From NCBI RefSeq assembly GCF_039545095.1, contig NZ_BAABRS010000004.1:1-64000 (forward strand): a stretch of DNA of 64,000 bases, in the 5' to 3' direction. Origin of the DNA: Fodinibius salicampi (GTDB taxonomy: Bacteria > Bacteroidota > Rhodothermia > Balneolales > Balneolaceae). The translations under genes were made by a program, and so were the position numbers. Positions 30,010 through 38,512 of this stretch are shown one piece after another (the first letter of the stretch is position 1; the number at the start of each line of letters is the position of its first letter). A model generated the notes under the pieces. The model made no database searches and was not told the DNA's origin. It saw only the letters and a program-made list of their open reading frames with translations.

Positions 30010-30672
30010 TTAGTTTTGCAGGCGGAATATAATAGGAAGGCTGTACTGGACACGTACGGGCTTGCCGCGTTGACGTCCAGGCTGAAACTTCGCTTCCTTC
30101 ACTACTCTCAGGGCTTCCTGATCGCATCCGCCGCCAATGCCGCGAATAACTTTGGGGTCTTCTACATCACCGGTTTCAGTCACAATAAACTGAATAATAA
30201 CCCGGCCATCTATTCCGGCGCGTTTTGCCCGCTCGGGATAGTTTATCTTTTGTTGCAGCTCGGCCAACCCGCCAATCAGTTCAGGCATCTGTTCCACGGC
30301 TACAAAGAAATCCTCTTCCTCCTCTTCTTCCTCTGCGGGAGGCGGCGGCATATCCAGCGGCTCATCAAAATTTAAGTCAGCATCCAGGTTAATTTCCTGG
30401 TCTTCAATGACTTCATCGTTGGGAACCTCTACCGGTACCTGTGGTTTGGGCGGTGGTGGGGGCATTTCTTCCTGCTTAGTCTGAATGACCTCTTCCATTT
30501 GAACTACTTCCTGCTCTTGTGTTAGGTTGACATCCTGCTGAGATGCCCGGAAATCAATTTTTGTAGCTACAACAAAGATGAGAAGGACAGCCAAAAGTCC
30601 AAGTTCCAAAAAAAGTGTATAGTAATTACGCAGATCTGCTTCGGCAGTTTTTCTGCTTCCTTGTTTTGACAT
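30010..30672 (-). CDS. Energy transducer TonB, paralogue 2
   Basis: The 220-residue protein has the same plan as its neighbours: a TM anchor (LGLLAVLLIFVVATKIDF, about 24-41), PPPPPKPQVPVEVPNDEVI, an acidic run, and the TonB domain with YPERAKRAGIDGRVIIQF. The second half of the TonB domain carries CDQEALRVVKEAKFQPGRQ. It shares an uninterrupted stretch of over 60 identical bases with paralogue 1 (30221 onward against 29361 onward), more than their overall similarity predicts. It appears to have its own promoter region (30673-30838) and terminator. Confidence 0.92.
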   Translation of the reverse strand: MSKQGSRKTAEADLRNYYTLFLELGLLAVLLIFVVATKIDFRASQQDVNLTQEQEVVQMEEVIQTKQEEMPPPPPKPQVPVEVPNDEVIEDQEINLDADLNFDEPLDMPPPPAEEEEEEEDFFVAVEQMPELIGGLAELQQKINYPERAKRAGIDGRVIIQFIVTETGDVEDPKVIRGIGGGCDQEALRVVKEAKFQPGRQRGKPVRVQYSLPIIFRLQN

Positions 30673-30838
30673 GACAATAAGCTTTATGTTTCAGGGTTAT
30701 TTTATATATAATTGCAATTTATACATTTACCCTATTAAAGCAAATAAATCAGCTATATTTTTTTACGTACAACTATAATTATTGCAATGATAACCCAATA
30801 GAAATTGGAAGCAGATCCATTTATATCAATGGCAAAGC

Positions 30839-31495
30839 TTAGTTTGTTAATCGGAAAACTATTGGCTGGGACATTTTAACCCGCACCGGTTTGCCGCGCT
30901 GACGTCCCGGCGTAAATTCGGCTTTTTTGATAACCTCCAGCGCCGCCTGGTCGCATCCGCCGCCAATACCGCGGATAACTTTGGGGTCTTCTACTTTACC
31001 GTTTTCGGTTACGATAAACTGAACCGTAACCCTTCCTTCAATGTTCGACTTTCTAGCGCGCTCCGGATATTCTACATTGTCATACAACCACTCTTGTCCG
31101 CCTTTAATTTTAGGCATCTCCTCCACGGCCATAAAGAAATCCTCTTCCTCCTCTTCTTCCTCGTCGGGGGGGGGCGGCATATCCAGCGGGTCATTCAGGT
31201 TCATGTCGGCATCCAGGTTAATTTCCTGGTCTTCAATGATCTCGTCGTTAGGCACTTCTACCGGTACCTGTGGCTTGGGCGGGGGAGCAGGTATCTCCTC
31301 TTGATCTGTTTGGATGACTTCCTCCATTTCAAGCACTTCCTGTTCTTCGACTAAATTTACGTTTTGCTGAGAGGACTGGAATTCTATTTTGGTAGCCACA
31401 ATGAAAATGAGCAAAACAGCTATAACTGCAATTTGAAGGAAAATAGTATAGTATGTTCTGAGATTAGCTGTGGGTTCTTTTCGTCGATAATCCAT
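30839..31495 (-). CDS. Energy transducer TonB, paralogue 3
   Basis: This 218-residue copy has the anchor IAVIAVLLIFIVATKIEF (about 22-39), the linker PAPPPKPQVPVEVP, a long acidic run, and a TonB domain opening with GQEWLYDNVEYPERARKSNIEG. The domain start is the least like the other two: it lacks the GGLAELQQKINYPERAK form, so partner specificity may differ. The linker DNA at 31198-31265 is identical to that of paralogue 1. It is the first gene of the trio in transcription order. Confidence 0.92.
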   Translation of the reverse strand: MDYRRKEPTANLRTYYTIFLQIAVIAVLLIFIVATKIEFQSSQQNVNLVEEQEVLEMEEVIQTDQEEIPAPPPKPQVPVEVPNDEIIEDQEINLDADMNLNDPLDMPPPPDEEEEEEEDFFMAVEEMPKIKGGQEWLYDNVEYPERARKSNIEGRVTVQFIVTENGKVEDPKVIRGIGGGCDQAALEVIKKAEFTPGRQRGKPVRVKMSQPIVFRLTN

Positions 31496-31573
31496 AATAT
31501 TAAGTTTTTAATACTAAGTAGTTAGTACTAAATAATAATAAAATATGGTTATTATCAACTCTTTAGGGTAAAA

Positions 31574-31969
31574 TTATTCTTCAGGGATTATTTTTTGGAG
31601 GAGAAAGACCGCAACCAGGCAGCCGCCCGCATCAAAAAGGATGTCATAAACATCGGCATGGCGGTTCAGGGCGGGAAGGCTATATTGGAGGAACTCTACA
31701 AATATTCCGAAAAAGGTGCCAATGAGAAAGATGATCCAGATACTTGTGTTGCCCGAGAGAGCAATATTGTGATAAAGTCCGAGCAAAAGCGTCCAGCTCC
31801 CAAACAGAAGAAAGTGGCCGATCTTGTCGTAGCTAAATAACTTACTGTGGGAGAACGTCTCGGCCGGCAGCAGCATAAGGGCCAGCATTAATATAGTGAG
31901 TCCTACTATAGCGGTTACCAGGAGATAGGTATTATTTGCCAGAAAAGTGTAAAGCGCGGTAGGTTTCAT
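31574..31969 (-). CDS. VanZ-like family membrane protein
   Basis: The 131-residue protein has four membrane helices and the VanZ pattern: DKIGHFLLFGSWTLLLG (about 48-64), GTFFGIFVEFLQYSLPALNRHADVYDILFDAGG (split over about 84-116). VanZ gives low teicoplanin resistance in enterococci, but most relatives are housekeeping membrane proteins of unknown role, so resistance should not be inferred. It overlaps the nnr stop in an ATGA and is the last gene of the proS-PAP2-nnr operon. Confidence 0.8.
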   Translation of the reverse strand: MKPTALYTFLANNTYLLVTAIVGLTILMLALMLLPAETFSHSKLFSYDKIGHFLLFGSWTLLLGLYHNIALSGNTSIWIIFLIGTFFGIFVEFLQYSLPALNRHADVYDILFDAGGCLVAVFLLQKIIPEE

Positions 31970-33474
31970 ATAAAATCTGTTGGTTCCGGTAGATCTCTAT
32001 TGGTATCTAAATAGGTAAATAGTTTTTTCTTTCCGTTTAAAAGAGCCTGCGCGCAACTGTATTCGGGGGAATAGTCGAGTGCCAAATAAGCTGATATCTT
32101 ACCGGCAAGCACATCTCCGCTGCCGGCGCGCGCAAAATAGCGGGTATCGTAATTTGTCAGATAGCTGTCTCCGTTTTTAGTTGATACTATACCCGGCATG
32201 CCCTTGGATAGCGTCGTAACATTATGCTCAGCGGAGAAATTACGAACCAAATTTAATCTTTGATAGTCCTTTTTTACATCCTGTTCCAGCAGTCTCGCAA
32301 GCTCACCGGGATGTGGAGTTAAAATCCATTGCTTTTCCTCAAATTCTTTCCACTTCTGAGATTGCGCAAGGGCCCACAGGGCATCGGCATCTATAACTGT
32401 TTTCCGGTTATTTTGGGATAGAAAATCTATTACAAAGCGTACGGTCTCTTCCTTTCGGCCCAGTCCGGGACCTAACAGAACCGCTCCCTGTTTTTCCCCG
32501 ACAATTTGCCGGACATCCGGCAGGTGTGCTTCGCTGAAACAGGTATCGGATTGTTCTCCCACCGGTTTTTTTATGATCGAAGGAAGATTATGTTCATAAA
32601 CTGAGAGCAATCCACGTGGACATACTAAAAAAACGGCGCCCAGCCCCTCGGCCCAGGCACTTTTAGCAGCCATGACAGCGGCACCGGTCAATCCTTCCGA
32701 GCCGGCAATAATATAAAGAACACCTGTATCATATTTGTGAACTCCAAGCGACGACTGATGTTCCGACACCCAGGATTCGTCTATTAAGAAGGTATTGCAG
32801 GAAGTTTTGAGCTCGTTGGGGAATGGTAATTCGCAGTAGGTGACCTGACCGGTGTGTAGTGGGCCATCCTGCAGATAAAAACCTTGTTTGCGTCCTCCGA
32901 ATGTAAAGGTATGATCGGCTTTAATAACCTTTCCCATGATTTCACCCAAATCAGCATGAAGTCCGGTGGGGATATCTATGGAAAAAACAGGTACCGATTG
33001 CTGATTGGCCCACTGAACGGCTTTTTGATAATCCCCGCGAAGGTTACTATCCAGACCAGTGCCAAGCATGCCGTCAATAATAAAATCGAAGGAGGCCTGT
33101 CCTGAGAAGTCATCCCAGCTGTCATAAATAGAGATCTTATTCTCCGGATCAAACTTTTTGAGTAGTTCAAAATTCTTGTGGGTATCCGGAGAAAGACCAT
33201 CCATACCGCTTAAAAATACGATAGATGCATTGATATCGTGCTGGATCAGGTATCGGGCAATAACCAATGCATCACCCGCATTATTTCCTTTTCCGCAGAG
33301 ATATATCCCGTGAGATAGTTCAGGGTAAATATTTAGTATTTGTTGACTGGCCGAATAACCGGCAATTTCCATAAGGGTAAATCCCTCAATACCGATTTCA
33401 TTGATGGTCTGTTCATCGATATCTCTGCTTTGTGCAGCGGTAAACAGATAATGTGATACGGGAGCATTAAGCAT
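31966..33474 (-). CDS. nnr: Bifunctional NAD(P)HX epimerase / ADP-dependent NAD(P)HX dehydratase
   Basis: The 502-residue protein fuses a YjeF_N epimerase (about 1-215; AQSRDIDEQTINEIGIEGFTLME, CGKGNNAGDALVIARYL, DGMLGTGLDSNLRGDY) to a ribokinase-like dehydratase (about 230-500; AGSEGLTGAAVMAAKSA, LTPHPGELARLL and FARAGSGDVLAGKI). Together they repair hydrated NADH and NADPH. I start it at ATG 33474, two bases after the stop of the upstream gene; the open frame extends to 33732 but that part overlaps the PAP2-like gene and has no family residues. Confidence 0.94.
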   Translation of the reverse strand: MLNAPVSHYLFTAAQSRDIDEQTINEIGIEGFTLMEIAGYSASQQILNIYPELSHGIYLCGKGNNAGDALVIARYLIQHDINASIVFLSGMDGLSPDTHKNFELLKKFDPENKISIYDSWDDFSGQASFDFIIDGMLGTGLDSNLRGDYQKAVQWANQQSVPVFSIDIPTGLHADLGEIMGKVIKADHTFTFGGRKQGFYLQDGPLHTGQVTYCELPFPNELKTSCNTFLIDESWVSEHQSSLGVHKYDTGVLYIIAGSEGLTGAAVMAAKSAWAEGLGAVFLVCPRGLLSVYEHNLPSIIKKPVGEQSDTCFSEAHLPDVRQIVGEKQGAVLLGPGLGRKEETVRFVIDFLSQNNRKTVIDADALWALAQSQKWKEFEEKQWILTPHPGELARLLEQDVKKDYQRLNLVRNFSAEHNVTTLSKGMPGIVSTKNGDSYLTNYDTRYFARAGSGDVLAGKISAYLALDYSPEYSCAQALLNGKKKLFTYLDTNRDLPEPTDFI

Positions 33475-33476
33475 AA

Positions 33477-34154
33477 TTACCAGAGATTGTTGAACAAAAA
33501 GAGTTCGATTATGGTCAGTCCGAATCCGGTGACAATTCCACCCAAAAGTTCCGGAAGGGTATGGACGCTCAGGCGATAGCGCGACCAAACCATCACTGGT
33601 AAAAGTAGAAAAAGGATTGTTAAGGAAAAAATATAAGAGTTGAGGCTCGCCAATGAAGGGTAGAAGAAAGTAAGGCCGAGGAGAATAGCCCCAGCAGAAG
33701 CAAGAGCACCGGTGTGGATGCTTATTTTCCAAGAGAAATTAATGAGCAGGCTTATGATCGGATTGATAAAATAGATCGCTGAAATAATAACGATGAGAGG
33801 GTCCAGGCTCTCCAGATTAAAGAGGAAAATCAGGAAAAGTACGAATGCACTGATGATGGAATAAATATATAATCGGCTCCGGGTTTCCCGTACCGGCAGA
33901 TCCAAAGAAATTATATGCTTGGTACGGATCAGGTAAAAAGCCAGGATCAGCGGGATAATGGTATAAAATATCAGGGCCGCAGAAGTTACCAGAAAGGTAG
34001 TTAATGCGGGTAACTGTAATATCCAGCTGATAATAAAGATCACAAGCGGGGATAGAAATAGCGGATTCAGCAAGTCGGATACCACCCGGGCCAGCACGTT
34101 CTTCCCGAGGTATCTGTCCAGGCCGGTACCGCTATCTGGTGAAATGTGTTTCAA
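33477..34154 (-). CDS. PAP2-like membrane protein
   Basis: The 225-residue protein has about six or seven membrane helices. Late motifs SIHTGALASA (about 141-150) and WSRYRLSVHTLPELLGG (about 184-200) match the second and third parts of the PAP2 phosphatase signature, with His in place. The first KX6RP motif is only approximate (DLPVRETRSR). It may act on lipid phosphates or be a degenerate relative. The start is TTG at 34154; no ATG lies in frame near it. It sits 18 nt after proS and 2 nt before nnr, inside one operon. Confidence 0.72.
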   Translation of the reverse strand: MKHISPDSGTGLDRYLGKNVLARVVSDLLNPLFLSPLVIFIISWILQLPALTTFLVTSAALIFYTIIPLILAFYLIRTKHIISLDLPVRETRSRLYIYSIISAFVLFLIFLFNLESLDPLIVIISAIYFINPIISLLINFSWKISIHTGALASAGAILLGLTFFYPSLASLNSYIFSLTILFLLLPVMVWSRYRLSVHTLPELLGGIVTGFGLTIIELFLFNNLW

Positions 34155-34172
34155 TATGTATTGTATGATTGA

Positions 34173-35639
34173 TTAGTAAGCCCGTGCAAAAAGAACTTTC
34201 TGTTTTGAAGGCTTGCCGGTTACCATACATTCTCCTTCTTCTCCGTCTTCGAGGGGAATACAGCGGATAGTTGCTTTTGTTTCCTCTTTTATTTTCTCTT
34301 CGGTTTCAGCAGTGCCGTCCCAGTGGGCATAGACAAAGCCCCCCTCGTTTTCGATGATGTCCTTAAACTCATCGTAGGAATCTACCGAGTGGGTATTGTC
34401 CTCGATCCGTTCCTTCGCTGTAGTATAGAGCTTTTCCTGGATGGTCTTAAGCAGATCATCCACTCGTTGGGCCAGTCCCTCGCGCTCCACAATATTTTTA
34501 TCCAGTGTATCGCGGCGGGCCAGTTCGGCATTGTTGTTTTTAAGGTCGCGAGGCCCGATGGTGAGCCGTACCGGGATGCCGGTAGCTTCGTGCTCATTGA
34601 ATTTCCAGCCCGGACTCATGTTCTCCCGGTCGTCCACCTTAACCCGGATATCGCGTTCTTTAAGCTCACTGACGATATCGTCACAGTAATCCATTACTTC
34701 TTCTTTTTCCTCATCACTCTTCCAGATAGGTACGATAACCACCTGGTTTGGAGCCAATTTTGGAGGGAGAACCAATCCCTGGTCATCCGAGTGTGTCATG
34801 ATAAGTCCACCGATCAATCGTGTTGAAACGCCCCAGCTGGTAGCCCAGACGTACTCATGCTCTCCTTCCGAACTCTGGAACTTCACGTCAAAAGCCTTTG
34901 CAAAATTTTGTCCCAGGAAGTGCGAGGTCCCAGCCTGCAGCGCTTTGTTATCCTGCAGGAGCGTTTCGATGCAATAGGTGTCTTCTGCACCGGCAAAGCG
35001 TTCGGATTCCGTTTTCACTCCTTTAATGACTGGCATGGCCATAAAGTCTTCGGCAAAGGTGCGGTACACTTCCAGCATCCGCGTGGTTTCCTCAACCGCC
35101 TCTTGTTTGGTGGCGTGGGCGGTATGCCCCTCTTGCCACAGGAACTCCATGGTTCTCAGGAAGAGGCGTGTGCGCATCTCCCAGCGGACGACATTGGCCC
35201 ACTGGTTAATAAGAATGGGAAGGTCGCGGTAGGATTGAATCCAGTTCCGGTAGGAATCCCAGATAATAGTTTCAGAAGTGGGCCGGACAATAAGTTCTTC
35301 TTCCAGCTTAGACTCCGGGTCTACTTCCACGCCGTCGTCGGTACTTCTAAGGCGGCTGTGGGTTACCACGGCGCATTCTTTGGCAAAGCCTTCCACGTGC
35401 TTGGCTTCTTTGGAAAGAAAGGATTTCGGGATAAAGAGCGGGAAATAGGCATTTTCATGGCCGGTATCTTTAAACATCTGGTCCAGGGCCTGCTTCATAT
35501 TTTCCCACAGGGCAAATCCATTGGGGCGGATCACCATGCTTCCGCGCACCGGGGAATGATCCGCCAGTTTACCTTCGCGAATGACATCCTGGTACCATTG
35601 TGAAAAATCTTCTGTGCGTTCCGTGATTTTGTTAGCCAT
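34173..35639 (-). CDS. proS: Proline--tRNA ligase (short, archaeal/eukaryal-type)
   Basis: At 488 residues this lacks the editing insertion of the 570-residue bacterial form, so it is the short type. Class-II motifs are visible: [18 protein letters not shown], then [19 protein letters not shown] and [20 protein letters not shown] (motif 2), and the anticodon-binding domain [20 protein letters not shown]. The C-terminal extension (about 400-488) ends FARAY, as is typical of this type. It charges tRNA-Pro in the cytosol and leads the PAP2-nnr-vanZ operon. Confidence 0.96.
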   Translation of the reverse strand: MANKITERTEDFSQWYQDVIREGKLADHSPVRGSMVIRPNGFALWENMKQALDQMFKDTGHENAYFPLFIPKSFLSKEAKHVEGFAKECAVVTHSRLRSTDDGVEVDPESKLEEELIVRPTSETIIWDSYRNWIQSYRDLPILINQWANVVRWEMRTRLFLRTMEFLWQEGHTAHATKQEAVEETTRMLEVYRTFAEDFMAMPVIKGVKTESERFAGAEDTYCIETLLQDNKALQAGTSHFLGQNFAKAFDVKFQSSEGEHEYVWATSWGVSTRLIGGLIMTHSDDQGLVLPPKLAPNQVVIVPIWKSDEEKEEVMDYCDDIVSELKERDIRVKVDDRENMSPGWKFNEHEATGIPVRLTIGPRDLKNNNAELARRDTLDKNIVEREGLAQRVDDLLKTIQEKLYTTAKERIEDNTHSVDSYDEFKDIIENEGGFVYAHWDGTAETEEKIKEETKATIRCIPLEDGEEGECMVTGKPSKQKVLFARAY

Positions 35640-35864
35640 GTTATTCTACTAATAGAAAAAAGGTTTATAATTCAGACGCTAAAAATAAGGCGAAAAACAG
35701 GACCCTCAAAAAAGAAGTTGGGTTCCCTTTTAAGGATAGGCACACAATCGGATTGCAGGCATGAGCGCCTGCGGGGGGATTAGCTCTCGGAAAGATGCAA
35801 AAGAGATTTTTTCCCTTAATATTTTGATAGAAAAGTTATATATTTGGCAACTCTTGATTTGAAT

Positions 35865-35938
35865 GGCGTGGTAGCTCAGTTGGTGAGAGCGTCGGATTCA
35901 TAACCCGGAGGTCGGCGGTTCGATTCCGCCCCACGCTA
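35865..35938 (+). tRNA. tRNA-Met (CAT anticodon), probably elongator
   Basis: The acceptor GGCGTGG (35865-35871) pairs with CCACGCT (35931-35937) with one G:U at the end, and A35938 is the discriminator. The anticodon loop is TTCATAA. The anticodon stem lacks the full GGG/CCC set of initiator tRNA (it has GGA on the 5' side), and position 1:72 can pair, so elongator is favoured. A tRNA-Ile with a modified CAT anticodon is not excluded. Confidence 0.88.
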
Positions 35939-35967
35939 CTCCATACTATATATCATATACCATATCT

Positions 35968-36005
35968 CCCTAAGTAGTTGAATATAGCTGCTTGGGGATT
36001 TTTTG
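35968..36005 (+). terminator. Terminator after tRNA-Met
   Basis: CCCTAAGTAG (35968-35977) pairs with CTGCTTGGGG (35988-35997) with two G:T pairs, followed by ATTTTTTG. It lies 30 nt past the tRNA and has no other gene to serve. Confidence 0.72.
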
Positions 36006-36234
36006 TTTTGGGGATCGGAAGCTGGGGCGTGATAAACAGTGTATGTAATGTATCCGTCGTTTTTTATACATTCTATATTGACTGCAATAGTTAAAAGCAG
36101 AGAGGAGAGAAAATAATCATTTCAAAAGTTTGCAAAATTGGTTAGTTATCAGTCTGGGCTTTTTTAGTAGTTGAAGCAGAAGTCCTACTCAAAAAAGAAA
36201 GAGCGGGAAACAGTTAATTAAACGGGTATTTATT

Positions 36235-37041
36235 ATGAAATCCTTCCTCACATTTATCTTTACGGTTGTTCTTGCTACATCACTTTTTGCACAGGATTAT
36301 GCCGTACAGCAGCTTGAAAACTCTCCGCGTCACCACGAGTGGGTTGAATTGGAATCGAGTGGACGTACGATGCATAATTTTGTGGCATACCCTGAAAGCT
36401 CAGAATATGCTACCGTGGTTATTGTGATCCATGAAAATCGCGGACTTAATGACTGGGCGCGCAGTTTCGCCGATCAGCTGGCCGAAGCCGGGTATATAGC
36501 CGTCGCCCCGGATCTTATTTCCAATACCGTGGATGGAGTAGAGAAAACCTCTGATTTTGAAAACTCTGACGCGGCACGCGAGGCCATTTATAATCTGGAT
36601 GCCGAAATGGTAACGCAGGATTTGAAGAACGTGCTTGAGTATGCACAATCCATAAAAGCGGGGAACGGGAAAGTTGCTGTAGCAGGATTTTGCTGGGGCG
36701 GGTCTCAATCCTTCCGCTTTGCCACCAATGCGGGCGATGCCATTGAAGCGGCCCTGGTATTTTACGGGACGGGGCCTGACAATTATGAAGATTATAAGCG
36801 CATTGAAGCACCGGTTTATGGATTCTACGGAGGAGATGACCAGCGTGTAAATGCGACGATTGAAGATAGCGAGGCGATGATGGAGAAGGCCGGGAAAACC
36901 TATGAGTACGAAATCTACGAGGGGGCGGGACACGCTTATATGCGCAGCGGCGATGATCCCGAAGCGCCGAAAGATGACCCCAATGTGCAGGCGCGTAATG
37001 AATCGTGGGATCGCTTAAAGAGTATTCTTAAAAGTCTTTAA
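36235..37041 (+). CDS. Secreted dienelactone hydrolase family protein
   Basis: The 268-residue alpha/beta hydrolase has a signal peptide (MKSFLTFIFTVVLATSLFAQ). The triad is visible: nucleophile C153 in GFCWGG, an acid near D201/D202 in GGDDQRVNA, and H233 in GAGHAYMRSG; E67 in HENRGL is the conserved glutamate that activates the cysteine. Classical dienelactone hydrolases are cytosolic enzymes of chloroaromatic breakdown; exported relatives in this group have unknown esters as substrates. It stands alone after tRNA-Met. Confidence 0.9.
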   Translation: MKSFLTFIFTVVLATSLFAQDYAVQQLENSPRHHEWVELESSGRTMHNFVAYPESSEYATVVIVIHENRGLNDWARSFADQLAEAGYIAVAPDLISNTVDGVEKTSDFENSDAAREAIYNLDAEMVTQDLKNVLEYAQSIKAGNGKVAVAGFCWGGSQSFRFATNAGDAIEAALVFYGTGPDNYEDYKRIEAPVYGFYGGDDQRVNATIEDSEAMMEKAGKTYEYEIYEGAGHAYMRSGDDPEAPKDDPNVQARNESWDRLKSILKSL

Positions 37042-37308
37042 GTGTTTATTTAGGAATTAATAAGTTTTTAAAAAATTCCCTAACCGCTCTGATGAGGCTG
37101 CTCCAAAAGTAACTATAACAAGTTGTACGCCTTATTTTGTTAGGTGTAGGATAAATAAAAATGTCCCTTGTCAGGATTCCAGGGGGGGCTAGCGCCGTTT
37201 TTGGGTCGTTACAAAAATGGAACAAGACAAGGAGACATGTTTAAAAATTCTGCTCTTTTATCTCGGGAAATGTTCTTTATCTTCTCCCGTCTTTTAACGT
37301 TTTCCTTA

Positions 37309-37331
37309 CCACTTTTGGTCGCCAAAAGTGG
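37309..37331. repeat. Perfect hairpin, copy A of a related pair
   Basis: CCACTTTTGG and CCAAAAGTGG form a perfect 10-bp stem around TCG. The segment CTTTTGGTCGCCAAAAGTGG resembles copy B (37707-37732) in order and spacing, including the following GAGCA/GACAC. No T-run makes it a terminator. Confidence 0.7.
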
Positions 37332-37596
37332 AGCAAAAACGACCGGCGAACCGGCTTCGGCGTTCGGCATCGCTCGGTACGGAAATAAATGAAGATCTCG
37401 TTTATTCGGTTGCCCCAACAAGGGGAAAGTCCGGAAGTATCTCCTGCTTTTATCACAGCTTTCCCCATTTATTTCTCTTTCGTACCTCCCGCTCCCTTTC
37501 CACGCCTCACCTGCTAAGGCCGGTGGGTTGGAATAATGTCCCACCAGCCTTGCGAACAGGATAAGTCCATTGGAGCACAAAGAAATAAACCGGGGT

Positions 37597-37695
37597 CTGG
37601 GGAATAGCGGGAACGCTAAGAGCAAAAACAACTAACGCAACCCGGCGCTCCCCGTATTGAGATTTATAACAAAACAATATCTTGCTATTCCCCAG
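37597..37695. repeat. 12-bp inverted repeat spanning about 100 bp
   Basis: CTGGGGAATAGC (37597-37608) is the exact reverse complement of GCTATTCCCCAG (37684-37695). The 75 bases between contain short GC-rich self-complementary runs, so a folded RNA or a small element end-structure is possible. No transposase is present. Confidence 0.5.
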
Positions 37696-37706
37696 CACTT
37701 TTTTCG

Positions 37707-37732
37707 TCTATTTTTTGGTGACAAAAAATGGA
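37707..37732. repeat. Hairpin, copy B of a related pair
   Basis: TCTATTTTTTG (37707-37717) pairs with CAAAAAATGGA (37722-37732) over 11 bases with one G:T, loop GTGA. It matches copy A in overall pattern, and a third, weaker look-alike (TTTGCCA-CTTT-TGGCAAA) is at 39734-39751. Confidence 0.6.
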
Positions 37733-38030
37733 CACTGCTTATCAATAAAAACACAAAAAGGGTTGCCTAAACCATTATGCCATGGTGCATTTATGTTTTG
37801 TCCCTTTCAAGAATGGAACAATATTAGTGATTACAAAAAACAAAATGTATCAAATCATCCCCTTGCCTCCTTCAGTTTACATGCAGTATCTTTTCAACGG
37901 CCGTGCCGAAAGGGGGACTTGATTCCCGGCCTTGTATTCCCTCCGGATCGGTGGGATATTTCTTAGGAGGGTGCTTTGATAGATTCTACGGCGCAGGCTT
38001 TTTCTTGTGTAACGATAACCATGGCTGCTC

Positions 38031-38184
38031 CTGGTGTCAGTAATATTAACTTCTGGTGTCGGTGACACTAACTCTTGGAGTCAGCGATACTAACTCCTGG
38101 TCATAGTGACTCTAACTCCCAGTGATAGCGTTACTAAGTAGTAGTGGTAGTGTCTCTGACTCCCAGTGGTAATAGCGCTATTAT
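38031..38184. repeat. Seven-unit diverged 22-bp tandem repeat
   Basis: Seven consecutive units of exactly 22 bp start at 38031, 38053, 38075, 38097, 38119, 38141 and 38163. Most open with CTGG or CCAG and close with TAACTC or GACTC. Unit two reads CTGGTGTCGGTGACACTAAC plus TC. Units have diverged by substitution only; the spacing never slips. Several contain a short dyad (GTGTCGGTGACAC). Because 22 is not a multiple of three and stops occur, it is not coding. A weak eighth unit may precede at 38009-38030. Confidence 0.8.
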
Positions 38185-38512
38185 TACATGGCAAGGTGCG
38201 GTCGGTATCTGGGATGACACATGGCTATTATTTTATCCGGAGTTAGAAAAGATTTAGCCGTTAAGCGCGTTGACAAATATAATATCCCAAAATTATTGCC
38301 GTAAAGGAGGGATGGATATTGTCTGTTAAGATTAGCTATTGAGGTGGTCAAACCAGGGATTTTCATATCTTTTCTTGTTGAATCAGGTTATATATATCCG
38401 TAAGAAAAGTTATTTCAACATTTAAGATTCTTTTTTGACATTTTATCGTAAATAAACGAGACTAAACAAGCTCGATATGAAAAGAAAATATTAAACTAAA
38501 CCGTTCAAAATT

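Larger units (their letters stand above)
37042..38512 (+). other. 1.47-kb gene-free region with structured repeats
   Basis: No open frame here resembles a protein: the longest (about 140 codons, minus strand, 37209-37631) is low-complexity and crosses the hairpins. What the region does hold is two related hairpins (37309-37331, 37707-37732), a 12-bp inverted repeat (37597-37608 with 37684-37695), and a seven-unit 22-bp tandem array (38031-38184). A TTGACA at 38435 might belong to a promoter of the next gene, but no matching -10 was seen. It looks like remnants of an interspersed, non-coding repeat family. Confidence 0.6.

Noticed and set aside
31522-31531. 10-bp palindrome TTAGTACTAA upstream of TonB paralogue 3
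   Set aside because: Short, AT-rich and not repeated before the other two TonB genes; likely chance.
31574-31969. Glycopeptide resistance gene (VanZ)
   Set aside because: The family match is real, but no other van gene is present and the gene sits in a housekeeping operon, so a resistance call is not supported.
34857-35603. 248-codon plus-strand frame opposite proS
   Set aside because: Fully antisense to a well-conserved synthetase and without recognisable motifs.
36159-36200. Imperfect hairpin upstream of the dienelactone hydrolase-like gene
   Set aside because: The stem needs a bulge and is mostly A:T pairs; no family of leader RNA is suggested.
37209-37631. 140-codon minus-strand frame in the 37-38 kb gap
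   Set aside because: It spans a perfect hairpin and the arm of an inverted repeat, has low-complexity composition and no ribosome binding site; more likely non-coding repeat DNA.
38031-38184. CRISPR array
   Set aside because: The 22-bp units follow each other directly without spacers, are strongly diverged, and no cas gene is in the window.
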